Positions 6,741-13,343 of a stretch of 16,635 nucleotides of DNA are shown here, one piece after another; position 1 is the first letter of the stretch; the number at the start of each line of letters is the position of its first letter. The position numbers were made by a program, and so were the translations under genes. The notes under the pieces are model-generated. The model had not been told where the DNA came from, ran no database searches, and worked only from the letters and a program-made list of their open reading frames with translations. Source of the DNA: Verrucomicrobiota bacterium (GTDB taxonomy: Bacteria; Verrucomicrobiota; Verrucomicrobiia; Verrucomicrobiales; Verrucomicrobiaceae); contig JAIOQF010000352.1 in NCBI GenBank assembly GCA_021413535.1, positions 1-16,635 of the forward strand, in the 5' to 3' direction.

Positions 6741-7661
6741 TCAGTCGGTAGGAATCCCGGAAACAAGTTTCAGGTTCGCGAAGGCGTTGCTGATCCAAAG
6801 GTCATTCGGGAGGTTCGTTCCGCCAGTGGAACACAATTGCAGAAAGTGGTCGAACTCAAGTTTCCAAGTGGGATCGGGCTGCTCCAAAACTTCAACGGTC
6901 TCTGAAGGTCGACCGCTTGGCAGCACGCGCGTGCGCACGGTCAAGGTGCTCGGTCCCCATTTACAGAGGCAGTCGATGTGCGCGCTGCCGAGTTCGCCGT
7001 AGACGTCGAGACCAAAGGTGTTGCGCCAGGAAAGCAGAGTCGCCTCCATTTCCAGCACCATGCTTCCGCGATAGCCGAAGAGGACATGATCGGGGGCTTT
7101 GTTTTCAAAACGGTCCACGCTCCAAAGTTCGCCTGGGGTTTCGTGCGGGCCAAAAAGAAAATGGGCCATGTCGAGCATGTGCGAGCCGAGATCGACGATG
7201 ACGCCGGAACCCTGGTCGCGCCAAGGGGAGTTGCGCACATCGCGGGCGGTGCCATTGCCATAGAAAAATTTTGCCAGATAGATTTTTCCCAGATCACCGC
7301 TGTCGAGTATTTGTTTTAGCTTCGCGATATGCGGCTCGAATCTATGATTGTAAGCGGTGTAGCAGGACGCGTGATTGGCGCGGGACAAATCAATCAGATC
7401 CTGAATCTCTGCCGATGTGCCCAGCATGGGTTTCTCCACCATGACGTGCTTCCCATGGGCAAGCAGGTAGCGCAGAACAGGTAACTTTTCCAGGTCGGGC
7501 ACACAGACGCAAGCAGCGTCATACGCGGAGAGCGGCACGTCTTCGATCTTCTGAAAATCAACTCCCTCAGCAACGGGATCCACCACAGCCACGACCAGAT
7601 CGCCAGCCACGGCGCGTCGCTTCCGGCCCTGCACTCCCAAGCCGATAATCGTAACTCTCAT
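6741..7661 (-). CDS. Gfo/Idh/MocA family oxidoreductase (cytosolic)
   Basis: This 306-residue NAD(P)-dependent dehydrogenase starts with a Rossmann motif (IIGLGVQG, 5-12), has the family VEKPML with the conserved EKP (76-78), YNHRFEP (104-110), and the active-site helix DLGSHMLDMAHFLFG (157-171) with the usual aspartate and histidine. There is no signal peptide, unlike the oxidoreductase at 13344-14714. Family members oxidise or reduce sugar hydroxyls; in polysaccharide loci they often act on nucleotide sugars or inositols (for example the 3-dehydrogenase WlbA/WbpB). Its ATG overlaps the stop of the kinase-nucleotidyltransferase gene by four bases (7658-7661). It probably introduces or removes a keto group on the sugar made here. 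The exact substrate is unknown. Confidence 0.9.
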   Translation of the reverse strand: MRVTIIGLGVQGRKRRAVAGDLVVAVVDPVAEGVDFQKIEDVPLSAYDAACVCVPDLEKLPVLRYLLAHGKHVMVEKPMLGTSAEIQDLIDLSRANHASCYTAYNHRFEPHIAKLKQILDSGDLGKIYLAKFFYGNGTARDVRNSPWRDQGSGVIVDLGSHMLDMAHFLFGPHETPGELWSVDRFENKAPDHVLFGYRGSMVLEMEATLLSWRNTFGLDVYGELGSAHIDCLCKWGPSTLTVRTRVLPSGRPSETVEVLEQPDPTWKLEFDHFLQLCSTGGTNLPNDLWISNAFANLKLVSGIPTD

Positions 7662-9208
7662 TCAAAGCGGGAGCGCTTTTCCAGCGCATTGATTTTTTTT
7701 AGGACATCCTCCGGCGCGACCGGGTTGTTGCCGTCGTGCTCGCAGGCGACCGCAGCAGCGAGCGCACCCAGGATGGAGCCGAGGACGTTGGACTTCGTGG
7801 CCGCCATAGTCAGCGTCGCATAGGAAAGCATGGCATCGCCCGCGCCCACGGCGTCCACTACCTGGTCGGCGAAAGTATCTACTGTGAAAAATGAGCGAAC
7901 GTTGGGATCGGGCGCGCGATAGGTGATCATGCCGCGTTCGCCGAGTTTTAGAATCAGCACTTTGCAGCCGGCCTTTTTATAAAGGTCGAGCGCTAGAGGA
8001 CGGATGGTTGAGTCCTGATCGCCGAGGGCAAAACGAGCCTCGCGTTCGTTGGGTGTGATGAGATCGAAATTCTGAAACTCAAGAATATTCCCCCAACGGT
8101 TCGAGACCTGGCTGTCAGCCACACGCATGGCACCAGTGGGCACAGCTGCGGCGAGTTGGGGAATGGTGAACTTGTTGAAAATGCCGTGGCGGAAATCACT
8201 GAAGACCACCGCGTCCGCCGGATGCGAGGCCAGTTGAGCCTTGAGTGTCTCCACGGCTTTTTCAGAGATGGGGCGATTGTCGAGCTTGTCCACCTTCAGC
8301 ATCCGGTAGCCGTTGGTGATGAAAGCATTTTTCTGCGTCGTGGGCCGGGTGGGATCAATGATCGCGTGACATTCGACTCCGGCTGCCTTGAGATCGTTGA
8401 GCACAAAGTCCTTCAGTGGATCGTCGCCCAGCACTGTAGAAAAAACCACTTCCGCACCCGCTTTGCGCAGGTGCATGGCCACCACCGCGGCCCCACCGGA
8501 AAAATCAACCTGGCGCTCGTATTTCACGCTGAAGGTGGGCGTCTTGGCTGTGCCGCCAATGAGCGAGCAGTAGGTGTAAGAATCCACGATGGTGTCGCCC
8601 AAGACGTGAACCTTGACCCCCTGGAGTTTTGTCAGGGCGCTGCGCAGATCATTAAATTCGAGTCCCTCGGAATGAAGCAATGCGAGAAGCTTTTCCATCG
8701 AGAGATTCGGCGGCGTGGTCTCGATGATGGCGGATGACGATAGCACCAGGTCGCCGGGCGTGAACAGAATCTGCCCGCCATAGCTGTCGACCGCGACCAT
8801 CTCCTCACGCGTCTTGGGATGGATGCCTTCGGCGGAGTATTCGTAGCCTTTGGCGAAAAAATCAGGCTGGATGAATTTGAGGTTTTCGATGGGAGTCGCG
8901 TTGTCGTCGATGATGACGTAATCCACGCACTCGAGCGCGGCGAGGTTCATGGCGCGCAAATCCTGCGGCACGAAGGGGCGGAAGCTGGCCTTGTTGATGT
9001 GGGAATCGGAGGTGAGGCTGGCTACCAAGAGGTCGGCTTTCTCGCTGGCATACATCAGATGCCGGATATGGCCGGGATGCACGAGGTCAAAGGTGCCGTG
9101 GCATAGGATCACTTTTTTCTCGCGCGGCATGGGACCGATGGCCTCGCGGAGCTGCTCGCGCGTTTTTATTTTGCGCCGGAAGTTGTCGTTTTTGGTGTTG
9201 GAGCTCAT
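7658..9208 (-). CDS. Fused nucleotidyltransferase-PfkB sugar kinase, HldE-like with reversed domain order
   Basis: This 516-residue protein joins two enzymes. Residues about 30-160 are a cytidylyltransferase-fold nucleotidyltransferase with GTFDLVHPGHIRH (38-50; HxGH at 44-47) and the RaeF-like end LSSSAII (156-162). Residues about 195-510 are a ribokinase/PfkB kinase: GGAA (238-241), ITPNEREAR (384-392) and the anion hole and catalytic base in DAVGAGDA (452-459, D458). E. coli HldE has the same two activities in the opposite order (kinase first). HldE phosphorylates heptose 7-phosphate at C1 and later transfers AMP to heptose 1-phosphate; the same roles are likely here, with the nucleotide (ADP, GDP or CDP) open. 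It is coupled by ATGA at 9205-9208 to the GalE-type SDR. Isomerase and phosphatase partners lie in the divergent operon. Confidence 0.9.
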   Translation of the reverse strand: MSSNTKNDNFRRKIKTREQLREAIGPMPREKKVILCHGTFDLVHPGHIRHLMYASEKADLLVASLTSDSHINKASFRPFVPQDLRAMNLAALECVDYVIIDDNATPIENLKFIQPDFFAKGYEYSAEGIHPKTREEMVAVDSYGGQILFTPGDLVLSSSAIIETTPPNLSMEKLLALLHSEGLEFNDLRSALTKLQGVKVHVLGDTIVDSYTYCSLIGGTAKTPTFSVKYERQVDFSGGAAVVAMHLRKAGAEVVFSTVLGDDPLKDFVLNDLKAAGVECHAIIDPTRPTTQKNAFITNGYRMLKVDKLDNRPISEKAVETLKAQLASHPADAVVFSDFRHGIFNKFTIPQLAAAVPTGAMRVADSQVSNRWGNILEFQNFDLITPNEREARFALGDQDSTIRPLALDLYKKAGCKVLILKLGERGMITYRAPDPNVRSFFTVDTFADQVVDAVGAGDAMLSYATLTMAATKSNVLGSILGALAAAVACEHDGNNPVAPEDVLKKINALEKRSRFE

Positions 9209-10209
9209 GTCGTTTTTCCAGCGAGAAAGGAGAACCAGGTTTTCGTCGCCTGTTCAATGGAAGCAGTGTCCCAGACCGGTGCCTGCCGCCAGTATTCGAT
9301 GTTTTTCAGCATCTCCGCAACGCCTTCCTCAAAGGTGACACGCTGTTTCCAACCGAGGTCATTGGTAATTTTTGTGATGTCAGCCCAAGTGCACTCGGGT
9401 TCGCCGGGCCGCTTGGGAAGATGGATCACCGGGCCGCCGAGTAGCTCAATGAGGCGGTTGACCGGCTGGGGATTGCCTGCGCCCAGATTGTAAATTTCAT
9501 TCACGCGCTCCGTGGTTGCGGCAAGATAGAAGGCTCGCGCGATGTCGGTGACATAAAGAAAGTCGCGTCGCTGGGTGCCGTCGCCTACGACGGTGAAAGG
9601 CTTGCCGGCAAGCTTCTGCGCCAGGAAAACGCCGAAGACCGCGCCATAAGCTCCGGAGGTTTTCGAGCGGGTGCCGTAGGCGTTGAAGATGCGGATCGAG
9701 TTGACAGGCAGGCGGTAAACTTTTCCCCAGTGAAGCACGGCTTCCTCGCCCATGTATTTGCTCAGCGCGTAAGGATACTCGGTGGAGATGGGTGCTGATT
9801 CCGCAGTGGGCACACCGGCTAATCCGTAGCAGGACGAGGATGCGGCATAGACCAGTTTTTTTACGCGAGCATGACGCGCTGCTTCCAGCACTTTCACAGT
9901 GCCCATGACGTTGGTGGAGAGATAATCCACGGGCCGGTCGATTGAGGGCACGATGTCACCGATGCCAGCGAAGTGGAAAACATAATCCGCGCCGGTGAAC
10001 AGGGAATCATCCGCAGGCAGATCGCGGATGTCGCGAGTATCCACCACCAAGTTTTCATTTCCATGGCGATGGGCCAGGTTATCGAGCCGGCCGCCGACGA
10101 GGTTGTCGATCACATGGACACGGCAACCCTCGTCGAGCAGCAAATCCGCCATATGACTGCCGATGAATCCGGCGCCGCCCGTGACCACCGCCAGTTTTTG
10201 CACACTCAT
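9205..10209 (-). CDS. NAD-dependent nucleotide-sugar epimerase/dehydratase (GalE/WbpP-type extended SDR)
   Basis: This 334-residue extended SDR has all standard elements: GGAGFIG (11-17), the NAD-binding D35 in VIDNL, HFAGIGDIVPSIDRP (79-93), SSSCYG (124-129), the catalytic YALSK (Y147, K151), RIFNAYGTRSKTSGAYGAVF (173-192), and GTQRRDFLYVTDI (211-223). This pattern is closest to UDP-glucose/UDP-GlcNAc 4-epimerases and dTDP-glucose 4,6-dehydratases. As part of a heptose module it could be the 4- or 6-epimerase or dehydratase that acts on nucleotide-heptose. Its ATG overlaps the upstream SDR stop (10206-10209), and its own stop overlaps the kinase fusion start. Unlike the two atypical SDRs downstream, its active site is complete. 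Confidence 0.92.
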   Translation of the reverse strand: MSVQKLAVVTGGAGFIGSHMADLLLDEGCRVHVIDNLVGGRLDNLAHRHGNENLVVDTRDIRDLPADDSLFTGADYVFHFAGIGDIVPSIDRPVDYLSTNVMGTVKVLEAARHARVKKLVYAASSSCYGLAGVPTAESAPISTEYPYALSKYMGEEAVLHWGKVYRLPVNSIRIFNAYGTRSKTSGAYGAVFGVFLAQKLAGKPFTVVGDGTQRRDFLYVTDIARAFYLAATTERVNEIYNLGAGNPQPVNRLIELLGGPVIHLPKRPGEPECTWADITKITNDLGWKQRVTFEEGVAEMLKNIEYWRQAPVWDTASIEQATKTWFSFLAGKTT

Positions 10210-11207
10210 TTCAGGCCGAGTTTTTTTACGGTCTTCACGTTGACGAAGGATTCATCGCTCAGGGTGTCGCCAGGGAATTTGCCCGCTTTGAAAGCCCGGC
10301 AGAGATCGCGCGAGGCGTCTTCGATGTTGCGCTTCGGCTCCCAGCCGAGTTTCTCAGCGATTTTGCGCGAGGTGATGCGGTAGGAGCGCGGGTCGTTGGA
10401 GGTGGTGCGCTCGATGCGGATGGGTCGCTTCTCGGGAAACTCTTCTTCGACAATTTTTTTCGCGATCTCGGCCAGTTCGTTCACGGTCTGATTTTGGTAG
10501 CCCACATTGAAGATTTCGCCTGCGATTTTTTCCGCCGGTAATGACAGCAACTTCACGTAGAGTTCGCAGACGTCATCAATGTGAATGTTCGGGCGCTGCT
10601 GGTCGCCGCCGAAGACGGTGATGAGCCCACGATGGTAGGCATGGTTGGTGAGGATGTTTACCGTTAGATCGAAACGCATTCGCGGGGAGTAGCCGCATAC
10701 GGTGGCCGGGCGGATGGTCACGCAGACGAAGTCGGGCGACTGGTGCTTGAAAAGCAGCGGCTCGCACATGCCCTTGTATTTGTTGTAGTCGGTCAGCGGA
10801 ACCAAGGGATGTTCCTCGGTCACTTCCGGCGAGTCGCTGACTCCGTAAACTGAGCTGCTGGAGACATAGACGAAACGCTTCACACCCGCCTTCTTGCTGG
10901 CAATGACCATGGGCTCGAAGCATTCATAGTTGATCGTTCGGCTGAGCGCGGGGTCGAGATCGAAGCTCGGATCGTTCGAGATGCAGGCCATGTGGATGAC
11001 AAAATCACATCCAGCGACCGCGCGTGAATAAGCCTCGGTGTCCCGGATGTCGCCAGTGATAACGTTGAGGTTGGGATGCGATGGCAGACCGGCGGATCCG
11101 AACAACATCAGATCATAGACCACGACGGCGTAACCTGCCTCCAGTAGTTTAGGGACAAGGACGCAGCCTTTGTATCCGGCGCCGCCGGTGACGAGAACTT
11201 TTTTCAT
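10206..11207 (-). CDS. NAD(P)-dependent sugar SDR with GGAGYKG motif; first gene of the leftward operon
   Basis: This 333-residue extended SDR begins MKKVLVTGGAGYKG, with the nucleotide motif at 8-14. It continues with D32 (YDLMLFG), IHMACISNDPSFDLDP (71-86), VSSSSVYG (115-122), the catalytic YNKYK (Y141, K145), RPATVCGYSPRMRFDLTVN (166-184) and DQQRPNIHIDD (202-212). The ACISNDPS and RPATVCGYSPRMRFD patterns mark a subfamily distinct from GalE, frequent in surface-sugar loci; reductase, epimerase or dehydratase activity cannot be separated. The frame is open upstream to 12047, but those 280 codons run antisense to the SIS and HAD genes and show no fold, so the ATG at 11207 is the start. It is the first gene of the leftward operon, with its promoter region at 11208-11369. 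Confidence 0.92.
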   Translation of the reverse strand: MKKVLVTGGAGYKGCVLVPKLLEAGYAVVVYDLMLFGSAGLPSHPNLNVITGDIRDTEAYSRAVAGCDFVIHMACISNDPSFDLDPALSRTINYECFEPMVIASKKAGVKRFVYVSSSSVYGVSDSPEVTEEHPLVPLTDYNKYKGMCEPLLFKHQSPDFVCVTIRPATVCGYSPRMRFDLTVNILTNHAYHRGLITVFGGDQQRPNIHIDDVCELYVKLLSLPAEKIAGEIFNVGYQNQTVNELAEIAKKIVEEEFPEKRPIRIERTTSNDPRSYRITSRKIAEKLGWEPKRNIEDASRDLCRAFKAGKFPGDTLSDESFVNVKTVKKLGLK

Positions 11208-11297
11208 GAATGGTATGTTTTGTTCCGGCGGATAATTGTATTGTTGGATCGAAATCGAGCCGGTGAATGCAGTCGCGAGTCTGGCATGGTCATTGGA

Positions 11298-11327
11298 ATT
11301 ATCAATGCCATTTGCGGATGCTTGCAA
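11298..11327 (-). promoter_or_regulatory. Candidate promoter of the leftward sugar operon
   Basis: In the 162-base space between the divergent starts at 11207 and 11370, the minus strand carries TTGCAA (11327-11322) and GATAAT (11303-11298), 18 bases apart. They match 4 of 6 and 5 of 6 consensus -35 and -10 positions. Transcription would start near 11291, giving a leader of about 84 bases. TTGCAA is its own reverse complement, so it could also serve the rightward operon, but no good -10 box is seen on that side. A second minus-strand -10-like word, TACAAT (11240-11235), has no convincing -35 partner. Confidence 0.35.
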
Positions 11328-11369
11328 TCGTCCATTGATTCGCTGACTATCAGATTCAAAATCAATGTC

Positions 11370-11966
11370 ATGAGCTACGCCGAACAACACCTTCGTGAAA
11401 CGATTGAGATCGTGCAGAAACTCGACGTCGCCCTGCTGGAGAAAATGGTCGCAGCCCTGGTAACGCTGCGGTCGCGGGGCGGGCGCTTGTTTATACTTGG
11501 TGTCGGCGGAAGCGCGGCCAACGCTTCGCACGCCGTGAATGATTTCCGCAAGATTACGGACATCGAAGCCTATGCGCCGACGGACAATGTTTCCGAATTG
11601 ACCGCGCGAACGAACGATGAGGGCTGGGCTTCCGTGTTTGTGGAGTGGCTCCGGGGGAGCCGTTTGCGCGACCAAGACGCAGTGCTGGTGCTGTCGGTGG
11701 GCGGCGGCAATCTGGAAAAAAACGTCAGTCCCAATCTGGTTTCCGCTCTTCAGTTTGCCAAGGAAACAGGCACAAGCATCCTTGGCATCACTGGACGCGA
11801 CGGTGGCTACACCGCGCAGGTCGCTGATGTCTGTGTCATCGTCCCGACAGTCAATCCTGCGAATGTCACGCCGCATTCCGAGGCTTTCCAGGCCGTGGTC
11901 TGGCATCTTTTGGTTTCGCATCCCGCGCTGAAAATCCAGCAAACGAAATGGGAAAGCGTGAAATGA
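11370..11966 (+). CDS. SIS-domain phosphoheptose isomerase-like protein (GmhA type)
   Basis: This 198-residue single SIS-domain protein has the length and layout of GmhA, which converts sedoheptulose 7-phosphate to D-glycero-D-manno-heptose 7-phosphate. ILGVGGSAANASHAVNDF (42-59) is the first phosphate loop and GITGRDGG (139-146) a typical later segment. E. coli GmhA binds zinc through H61, E65, Q172 and H180. With the same spacing this protein has H54, D58, E171 and H179, so a metal site is plausible with altered ligands. The second phosphate loop STSGNS of GmhA is SVGGGN here (109-114). I chose the ATG at 11370; the frame is open to 11220, but the extra 50 residues look non-coding. Its stop overlaps the HAD gene start by ATGA. 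Confidence 0.88.
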   Translation: MSYAEQHLRETIEIVQKLDVALLEKMVAALVTLRSRGGRLFILGVGGSAANASHAVNDFRKITDIEAYAPTDNVSELTARTNDEGWASVFVEWLRGSRLRDQDAVLVLSVGGGNLEKNVSPNLVSALQFAKETGTSILGITGRDGGYTAQVADVCVIVPTVNPANVTPHSEAFQAVVWHLLVSHPALKIQQTKWESVK

Positions 11967-12502
11967 AGCGCGCGGTTTTTCTGGATCGCGATGGCGTTCT
12001 GAACCGGGCAGTGGTGCGGGAAGGCAAGCCGTATCCGCCGGCGACACTGGCGGAGTTTGAATTGCTGCCCGGAGTTTTGGAAGGATGCCGTCAGTTGAAG
12101 GAAGCGGGATTTCTTCTCGTGGTGGCGACGAACCAGCCGGATGTCGGGCGGGGGACGCAGACGCGGGAACTGGTGGAGGAGATGCATCGGGAACTGCTCC
12201 ACTGGCTGCCGCTGGACGGGATCGAAGTTTGTTACGATGGCGGTGCCGAGCCGTCCGAGTTTCTCAAGCCAGCGCCAGGGATGTTGTTGCGTGCGGCAGC
12301 GGAGCGGGGGATTGATCTGGCGCAAAGCTATATGATTGGAGATCGCTGGAGAGATGTGGATTGCGGACACAGCGCCGGGTGCACCACGATCTTCATTGAT
12401 TACAGTTATCGTGAAGCACTGCGCGAGCGGCCGGATTTTACAGTTGGCAATTTTTCCGAGGCTGTTAGTCTCGTTCTATCGAATTTTCCCACCCGGACAT
12501 GA
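11963..12502 (+). CDS. HAD-IIIA phosphatase, heptose-bisphosphate phosphatase-like (GmhB type)
   Basis: This 179-residue HAD phosphatase has motif I FLDRDGVLN (6-14; nucleophile D8, acid D10), motif II ATNQPDVGRG (55-64), motif III KPAPGM (102-107) and motif IV IGDRWRDVD (125-133). This is the GmhB/HisB-N group, whose members remove the C7 phosphate of heptose 1,7-bisphosphate or act on histidinol phosphate. The zinc-binding loop of E. coli GmhB, with its Cys/His set before the KP motif, is missing: only C90 lies in that short stretch. The ATG at 11963 overlaps the SIS gene stop (ATGA) and gives a normal N-terminus. An ATG at 11948 would add five residues. Position in the operon supports the heptose role. 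Confidence 0.88.
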   Translation: MKRAVFLDRDGVLNRAVVREGKPYPPATLAEFELLPGVLEGCRQLKEAGFLLVVATNQPDVGRGTQTRELVEEMHRELLHWLPLDGIEVCYDGGAEPSEFLKPAPGMLLRAAAERGIDLAQSYMIGDRWRDVDCGHSAGCTTIFIDYSYREALRERPDFTVGNFSEAVSLVLSNFPTRT

Positions 12503-13218
12503 ATTCACTAGCTGCGCTGAGGATAAAGATTTTCGCCGATGGCGCGGAAAAGAAGGGGATCATTGATCTTTATCATGATCCGCTCATCAAGGGGCTGACG
12601 ACGAATCCGACGCTGATGCGCAAGGCTGGCATCAGTGATTACGAGGCTTTCTCGAGGGATATTCTGGAAACGGTCACTGAGAAGCCGATCTCGCTGGAGG
12701 TCTTTTCCGATGAATTTTCTGAGATGCGCCGACAGGCGATCAAGATCAGCGGCTGGCAGTCGAATGTGTATGTCAAGATTCCAATCACCAACACGCGTCG
12801 TGAATCGTCGCTGCCGTTGATTCGGGAACTGGTGCAGGAGGGTGTGAAGGTCAATGTCACGGCGATCCTTACAGTGGAGCAAGTGCGCGGCGTCGCCGGA
12901 GTGCTAAACCGTAAAGTGCCATCCGTGGTTTCAGTTTTCGCCGGGAGGATCTCTGATACCGGACGCGATCCGGTGCCGGCGATGGTGAGCAATCTGGATA
13001 TCTTGCGCGACAATCCCACGGCAGAGTTGTTGTGGGCGAGTTGCCGCGAAGTTTTGAACATCGCTCAGGCGGATGAATGCGCCGCGCACATCATTACGGT
13101 GACCCATGATGTCTTGAAAAAAGCCATCAAGCTCTGGTCATCCAATCTCGACGCGGTGTCACTGGACACCGTGAAAATGTTCCATCAGGATGCCCAGGCT
13201 GCGGGCTATAAGATTTGA
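12499..13218 (+). CDS. Small transaldolase / fructose-6-phosphate aldolase family protein
   Basis: This 239-residue protein is a class I aldolase of the transaldolase family. IFADGA holds the conserved aspartate D14, TTNPTL (34-39) is the family signature, and the Schiff-base lysine is K93 in VYVKIP. NVTAILT (119-125) and SVFAGRISD (145-153) follow as expected for the barrel. Its length is close to the short transaldolase/FSA subgroup (about 220 residues) and far below the 310-330 residues of classical transaldolase. Transaldolases move a three-carbon unit and can form sedoheptulose 7-phosphate, the substrate of the SIS protein encoded two genes upstream. The ATG at 12499 overlaps the HAD stop (ATGA). 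It is the last gene before a strong hairpin. Transaldolase versus aldolase activity cannot be settled here. Confidence 0.9.
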   Translation: MNSLAALRIKIFADGAEKKGIIDLYHDPLIKGLTTNPTLMRKAGISDYEAFSRDILETVTEKPISLEVFSDEFSEMRRQAIKISGWQSNVYVKIPITNTRRESSLPLIRELVQEGVKVNVTAILTVEQVRGVAGVLNRKVPSVVSVFAGRISDTGRDPVPAMVSNLDILRDNPTAELLWASCREVLNIAQADECAAHIITVTHDVLKKAIKLWSSNLDAVSLDTVKMFHQDAQAAGYKI

Positions 13219-13283
13219 GCCGCTGCCCGGAAATATTTTGCTTAAATATCCATTCCCTTCGGATTTATGCAGAATCCTGACAT

Positions 13284-13326
13284 AAAATGGCCGACGCGGA
13301 TGTCAGTCACGCGCCGGCCGATTTTT
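13284..13326. terminator. Bidirectional intrinsic terminator between convergent genes
   Basis: A ten-base-pair GC-rich stem with one A-C mismatch is formed by GGCCGACGCG (13289-13298) and CGCGCCGGCC (13310-13319), with an 11-base loop. It is followed on the plus strand by ATTTTT (13321-13326) and preceded by AAAAT (13284-13288), so both strands show a hairpin followed by a U-run. It lies between the end of the transaldolase gene (13218, rightward) and the end of the oxidoreductase gene (13344, leftward), exactly where a shared terminator is needed. Confidence 0.85.
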
Positions 13327-13343
13327 GGTTAAACCTTTTCGCT

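Noticed and set aside
6734..6766. TTG start giving the second atypical SDR 11 more residues
   Set aside because: It would overlap the Gfo/Idh gene by 26 bases; the ATG at 6733 matches the paralogue's start and leaves a normal seven-base gap.
7658..9208. Calling the fusion gene hldE outright
   Set aside because: Domain order is reversed and the nucleotide donor is unknown, so the symbol would overstate what is seen.
11208..12047. A 280-codon N-terminal extension of the SDR at 10206-11207 on the minus strand
   Set aside because: It runs antisense to the SIS and HAD genes, shows no fold or motif, and the protein has a perfect Rossmann start at the ATG at 11207.
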